NCBI GenBank assembly: GCA_022749755.1
Contig: CM040440.1
Location: forward strand, 10,651,269 to 10,715,268
DNA length: 64,000 nucleotides
Direction of reading: 5' to 3'
From: Azadirachta indica
Taxonomy: Eukaryota > Streptophyta > Magnoliopsida > Sapindales > Meliaceae
The notes under the pieces are model-generated. The model saw nothing but the letters and a program-made list of their open reading frames with translations, had not been told where the DNA came from and did not search any database. The translations under genes and the position numbers were made by a program. This document shows, piece by piece, positions 58,561-64,000 of the stretch. How positions within the stretch are numbered: position 1 is the stretch's first letter; each line of letters starts with the position of its first letter.

Positions 58561-58909
58561 TTATGTAAATTTTCGACAATAATTACTATTTAAAATATTT
58601 TTAAAAAATGATCATCTTAAAATTTTTTAGATCAAAATACTCCTGCATAAAAGTACTTAGTGGTTATTTTTTAAAAAAATTTTATGAGAGTATTTTGGTC
58701 CAAAGTGATCATTTTTTGTAATATATATTATATGATGGTCATTTAAAAAAATCAGTAACCAATGCTGGTTACTGTTAAAAATTATGATATAATCTACAAT
58801 TATATAATTACTCATTTTGTTGTTATAATTGTTAATAAAACTCTTTTATTTTTAGTATGATTGTTGTCCTTCTAAAAGTATTAACCTGATACAAAACAAT
58901 TTAGGCCAA

Positions 58910-60060
58910 ATATTCATTTTTATGCTTTTAAAGTTAATTTATTATTTTAATTTTTAATTTCAGAAGAATTATATTTTCTTTATGAATTCTACATAATAAA
59001 TTAATTTTTATGCCAAAATTTACAAAACGTTGATTTGCAAGATTTCATATTATATTTAAATCTTTTAGTTCCTTTACAAATATAATATTGTCATTTACTA
59101 GTTTTATGTTAATTCATACTTGTATCCTTATATTTACAAGTTTAATGCTGGTTTTATGAAATTAATGTTTATTTTATGCATTTTACATCAATTTTTATTT
59201 TTACAAATATTATATTTTATCTACAAGTTTTCAATTATAATTTAAGTTTTATATCAAGATTTACTAGTGCCATTTTGGTTTGCAAGGTTTACGGTATATG
59301 TATATGTTTTAATTTTATCTAAAAATACAATATTTTTATTTACCATTTTTATGTTAATTTACATTTGTATTATCACATTTACAAGTTTGATATTACTTTT
59401 ATAAAATTAATGTCTCTTTTAATGCTTTGAAGTTAATCTATTATTTTGATTTTAAATCTAAATTTAACTTTTACAAATATTATGTTTCACTTACAAATTT
59501 TGCATGATAAAATGACTTTTATGTCGAGATTTATAATGTAATGTTGATTTATAAGATTTATGTGGTTTATGTTATATTTATATGTTTAGTTTCATTTACC
59601 GGTATAATATTGTTATTTACCAATTATTTAATAACTTACATTTGTATTATTATATTTACAACTTTTATGTTAGTTTTATGGAATTTAAGTTCATTTTAAT
59701 ACTTTGGAATTATTTTTTTTTAATTTATAATTTTTTACAAATATGTTTTTTACTTAAAAGTTTTACATTATAATTTTTTTGGGTCAAAATTTACAAGTGT
59801 AATGTTAATTTACAAGTTTATATTGTATTTTTATGTTATAATATGCCAATTTTATATTAATATATACATGTTTAATTATACTTTATTATGCAAACTTTGA
59901 CATTGATTTATTTTTTGTAGTAAATATTATGTGTATTGTAAGTTTCACATAAGATTTTTTATGTCATGATATGTAAGTGTTTTTTAGATTCATATATTTT
60001 ATATTATATTTATTTGTTTAGTTTTATTTATAAAAATAATGTAGTCATTTGCTAATTTGA
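58910..60060. repeat. Degenerate tandem repeat, 245-280-bp units
   Basis: Recurrent blocks such as TTTACAAGTTTAATGCTGG (59133), TTTACAAGTTTGATATTAC (59378) and TTTACAACTTTTATGTTAG (59655), each followed by TTTTAT.AAATTAA. Earlier blocks TATGTT..AATTTTAT..AATATTG also recur, with a fourth weak copy near 60000. AT-rich and non-coding; could be an old satellite-like array. Confidence 0.6.
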
Positions 60061-60483
60061 TTTTTATTCACCCTTTTTTTACAAGTTAAGAGATATATTA
60101 TATAGCTTATTAACAATTTATGTATTGTGTAAAATATATAAATTTAAATTTTTTTTTTATTTTTAAGTCTCATATTAGTTGATAATATGTATGATTTACA
60201 ATTGTGTGTATTTATTTATTAATTATATAAATAATTTTTCACCAAAAAATTTATTAATCTACAACTTTTTAACATAATTTCGTGTTCTAATTAGCATATA
60301 ATTGTAATTTGAAGAAAATATATATAAAATTGATCGAAAGTGGTACAAGTAATAAATCTGCACAATAAAAAAATATAATAATAGTTTAAAGAGAATAAAA
60401 GATTGACTTTAAATAATAAATATGGAGATAAAGATAGAGATTAATTAAAAGTCTTTAATCTTAATTTATGTAACACAATCAAA

Positions 60484-61764
60484 GGGAATTGATAAATATC
60501 CCTGATGTTTGAGAAAATATATACTTACTTGCCTAATGTTTAGAAAAAAATAAATACTCACCCAAGTTTGGAAAAATACCCTTGACTTTTGTTTCATTTA
60601 GTTGATTGGTTAGGTAAACATCATTTGTATATTTAAATTTTTAAATAATTATGAATTAAAAAATAATTATTTGAATAATAATAATTTAATTTTTATTTAT
60701 AATATTTTTTTATATATATATTTTTTAATTATAACAATTTAATTCTTATTTTAATATTTTTAACAAGATACTAAGATTAAATAATTTTTTAATTTATTAT
60801 TTTATTAAAAATTTTTAAAAAATATCATTCAAAAAATCTAACAATGAGATAAATCAGATTTATATGCTAAAATATTTTTAACATTTTTTTTTACTTTCTT
60901 AATAATAATTTAATATTTAATTGTTAAAAAAATTTTGAAATATTTTTTTATTATTTTATTTTTACATACATTATATTCGTTTAAAAGATCATATTTAGTT
61001 CATAATTTTTATTAAAATATATAAATAAAACATATAAAAGAAGAAGAGAATTTGAAATCATTTGTTAATAAAATTAGTAATTAAGTATATTTTTACATTA
61101 TTGTTAAACAATATACTTTAATTTTAATAAAAATATATTAAAAAAAAGAGAATACACACACATATATAAAAATATATAAAACATGTATTTATTTTTTATT
61201 TATATTTTCATAATTTTTTAAAAAAATATAATGAAAGTTAACATAATTTTCAAATAGATATATTATACATAAAAATAAAATGGCACAATAATATTTTATT
61301 TAAAAATTTTTTGATAATTGAATATTAAATTATTACTAAAAAAGTTATAAAAATTAAAATTATTTTAGCATATGGATTTGATCTAACTCATTATTAGAAT
61401 TTTTTTTAATAATAGTAATTTTTTATTTTTTATTGAAATAATAAATTAAAACAATCATTTAATTCTTAATATATTGTGAAAAATATTAAAATAGAGATTA
61501 AATTATTATATTTTAAAAAATATATCATAAAAAATATTAAAATAGGAATTAAATTGATATAATAAAAATAATTATGTTTAGGTTATTAATGTAAAAAAGT
61601 TTAGAAATATAAATGATATTTATCTTCTTAGTCAACTAATTAAAACAAAAGTTAACGAAAATATTTTTATATTTGTCCAAACTTTAGGGGCATTTATTTT
61701 TCTTCAAACATCAGGCAAGTAAGTGTTTATTTTTTCAAATATAGGGGTGTATGTCAAGTTTCCC
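60484..61764. mobile_element. Mutator-like TIR element, 1281 bp
   Basis: About 150-bp imperfect TIRs (left GGGAATTGATAAATATCCC, right complement GGGAAACTTGACATACACCC; both continue with ACTTACTTGCCT.ATGTTT). Flanks 60475-60483 (acaatcaaa) and 61765-61773 (acaattaat) match at 7 of 9 positions, as expected for an aged Mutator TSD. The interior is extremely AT-rich and has no ORF. Confidence 0.7.
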
Positions 61765-61909
61765 ACAATTAATAGGAGATTAATTAAAAGCAATTAATAT
61801 GGAGATGAGAGAGAGATTACCTTAAATATTCAATCTTAATTTCTATTACACAATTAAAATTAAGATAATTATTTAGTTTTTACTTGTATAATCGGTAAAT
61901 AAAAATTAG

Positions 61910-62651
61910 AAAAAGGACTTATAAGTCCTTAAGGTTTGACTTATTGGTCTGATTATTCTTGATTTAAAATATATATATTAAAATCTCAATTTATTAAAAA
62001 AACATGATTATACTCTTATATAGATAACATTTAGTTAACAAAAATAACTATTAAATTTTTAAATTTTGATAATATATAATATATTTATCTAAAATATGTT
62101 ATGTTAATATAATAATAATAATAACAACAGTAATATTTTATAGCATATTGAAATATCTTATGCTATTTAGATATAATAAATTTATTTATTTTATAATATT
62201 TTTTTTTTTGTTATTTATTTATATTTTAACTATATATGAGTCTATTTTATTTAATTATAATAAAATCATAAATATTGTACTATAAATATGTTGTAAAATA
62301 ATTAAATTTACTAATTTATATTTTATTAATAAATTTATGTTTATTTATACTTTATTTTATTTAATTTTTAATATGACATTAATATTGTATTGTAAATATA
62401 TTATTAAATAAATAAACAAATTTATATTTTAATTTAATATCTAGTGTCAATATGTTGTAAAAATAAATATTTATCATTAATTATTTTTAGTTAAAAATTT
62501 AAAAAATAATTTTCTTAATTAATTACAATTAAATAGGAGTATAATTGCCCATTTTTAAATAAAATTAGAATTTTAATAGGTATTTTTAAAACAGTTGAAA
62601 TTAATAAGTCTAATCAATCTAATAGAGATTAAAAACTTATAAGTCCTTTTT
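61910..62651. mobile_element. Non-autonomous TIR element, about 740 bp
   Basis: Left end AAAAAGGACTTATAAGTCC and the right end complement AAAAAAGGACTTATAAGTTT match for over 100 bp with mismatches (ATTGATTAGACTTATT-type words on both sides). No target duplication was recognised and there is no coding content. Confidence 0.55.
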
Positions 62652-62659
62652 TCTAAAGA

Positions 62660-64000
62660 AATATATTTCCTAAATTAATTTAAAGTTTTTAAATTAAAAA
62701 TTTTGTTTCATCCAATGGTTCATAATATTTTCATTATTGATATCAAGATATTTGTCCCAATACCATATAACGAACCTAGTAGTATATATATTAATAATCT
62801 TTTCTGTTGATCATTAAAAAAAAAATTAAAAATACTATAATAATTATAACTTTTTATAAATAATATAAATATACTAAGAAAATATTATTAATAAAAAATA
62901 AATACATTAATGTAACATAATAATTATATTATTAAAGTAATATATTAAATTAAAAAATAGTAATAAACCTAAAAAATCTGCTACCTAATATATAACATTT
63001 TAAAATAAGTTATTAAATGGCAATATTAATGGGAAGCCAATCCATGCACACTTTATTTATTAGGTAGATGACGATAAAACTTTTGATTGCTAATGGGAAC
63101 AAGGTCATCATAGTAAGATGATGATAAGACTGTTGATTGCTAATTTGAATTTTGTAAACATAAAAATTTTAAAGTCAATATTGCCATGTTATTCTAAGCT
63201 ATAATTATCATTTATGTCTTCAAAATTACACCAATTTTCCACACATTTATACTCTAAATTTAGTAGTAATTAACAAGTTTACACTCCAATGTAAAATCAT
63301 TTCATTAAATTTATGTAAGTAAAATTTTTATATTCATTTTTTTTTCTAAATTGATCAAAATAGATTTTTCTAAAAGAAATCATAGGAATCATGTTAAATT
63401 AAATATTAAAATTATTATATATAAGATGTTGATTTATTTATTCATTTTTGTATATATAAATGTAAAAAACTTGTATTATTACTTATATATATATATATAT
63501 ATATGGTAGTTACTAAGATTAAATAAGTTATTGTATGAAATGTATAAGACAAGTCACGTATATTTTCTTAGGGTTCACATTGTATATAATTAATAACCAA
63601 CAAACATAAACTAATTAGTACAAGTCATTGTCTAGTGATTATACACATTATTAAAATTTTGGGATCCTATTTTTTTTTTTTTTTCACAATAATTAGAGCA
63701 AGCCCACTCCCAATTCCCATCTCTTTCACAATATGAAAATTGCCCTCATGAGCAAAAAGAAAATACACCATATATAATTGTTAATTTCTTTTCGATCCAA
63801 AATTAAAATTAATAATTATAAGTGGAATCTTAAATTAATAATTTTGATAATAGTTAAAATTTAATTTGAATGAATATGTATACCAAATAATCCAATTCGA
63901 TTATATATAGAACCAATTAGAAAGGTTTGTTCTAACAGTTGATAATTATTAGGTTCTAAAATACAAATTAAAGCCACATTAATTTGCAATTAGAATGAAG
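62660..64000. other. AT-rich intergenic spacer
   Basis: No gene seen. Contains a 50-bp-offset direct repeat (GATGACGATAA at 63067 and GATGATGATAA at 63117, each followed by TTGATTGCTAAT) and an AT microsatellite at about 63484-63504. Confidence 0.5.

Noticed and set aside
1..64000. CRISPR arrays, operons, Shine-Dalgarno sites
   Set aside because: Spliced eukaryotic plant DNA; the tandem repeats seen lack the spacer regularity of a CRISPR array.
1..64000. tRNA, rRNA or snRNA genes
   Set aside because: No cloverleaf or rRNA-like stretch noticed by eye. The tRNA-like words found are retrotransposon primer binding sites. A tRNAscan run would be decisive.

Overview
This is an AT-rich plant nuclear window, most likely from a eudicot. 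The evidence is a spliced 11-exon host gene with GT-AG introns, plant-type LTR retrotransposons (Ty1/copia, two kinds of Ty3/gypsy, Tat-like, Athila-like), a plant CACTA element carrying Tnp2/DUF4216/Transposase_24/Ulp1 relics, and Mutator-like MITEs with 9-bp target duplications. Only two host genes look intact: a PHD-finger protein of the AIPP2/PAIPP2 type (1024-7522, +) and an intronless membrane-anchored RING-H2 E3 ligase (29625-30119, -). Almost everything else is transposon-derived.

Layout. 1-600 is AT-rich spacer; 600-7750 is the PHD gene. 8110-28545 is one old Ty3/gypsy element (gypsy-1, minus strand) torn apart by nested insertions: a copia element, an unclassified repeat (here called X), a Mutator-like element inside X, and an 8.1-kb CACTA element inside the Mutator-like element. 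A segment of about 4.5 kb (roughly 19260-23757) has since been inverted. Flipping it back rejoins the copia integrase, brings the two Mutator ends into proper inverted orientation with a perfect 9-bp TSD, and puts the gypsy reverse-transcriptase pieces in order. 28.6-30.2 kb holds a hairpin MITE and the RING gene. 30.2-34.9 kb is spacer with one MITE. 34.9-38.4 kb is a second, truncated gypsy (gypsy-2, minus). 38.5-56.5 kb is a Tat-like gypsy (minus) with 3' tandem repeats and a possible antisense ORF, split inside RNase H by an 11.2-kb Athila-like composite (41684-52880). 56.6-64 kb is AT-rich, with several TIR elements and degenerate tandem repeats.

The most interesting object is the Athila-like composite. 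It is bounded by an exact 5-bp TSD, and removing one copy restores the Tat reading frame, so it entered as a single unit. It is not a normal LTR-internal-LTR element: the 5' LTR and gag are replaced by an inverted copy of the element's own 3' half, giving a 3.6-3.8 kb inverted repeat around a 1.8-kb spacer. The switch at the outer end lies in a T9/A9 run of the LTR tip. Each arm carries, between integrase and the polypurine tract where Athila elements usually have an env-like ORF, an unrecognised Cys-rich ORF and an intronless copy of a LONELY GUY (LOG) cytokinin-activating enzyme gene. Both LOG copies are now broken, by different mutations. The family therefore appears to have captured a LOG retrocopy before this insertion, and the inverted arms could produce LOG-homologous hairpin RNA.

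All family assignments are by eye from translated motifs; no database search or alignment was run.
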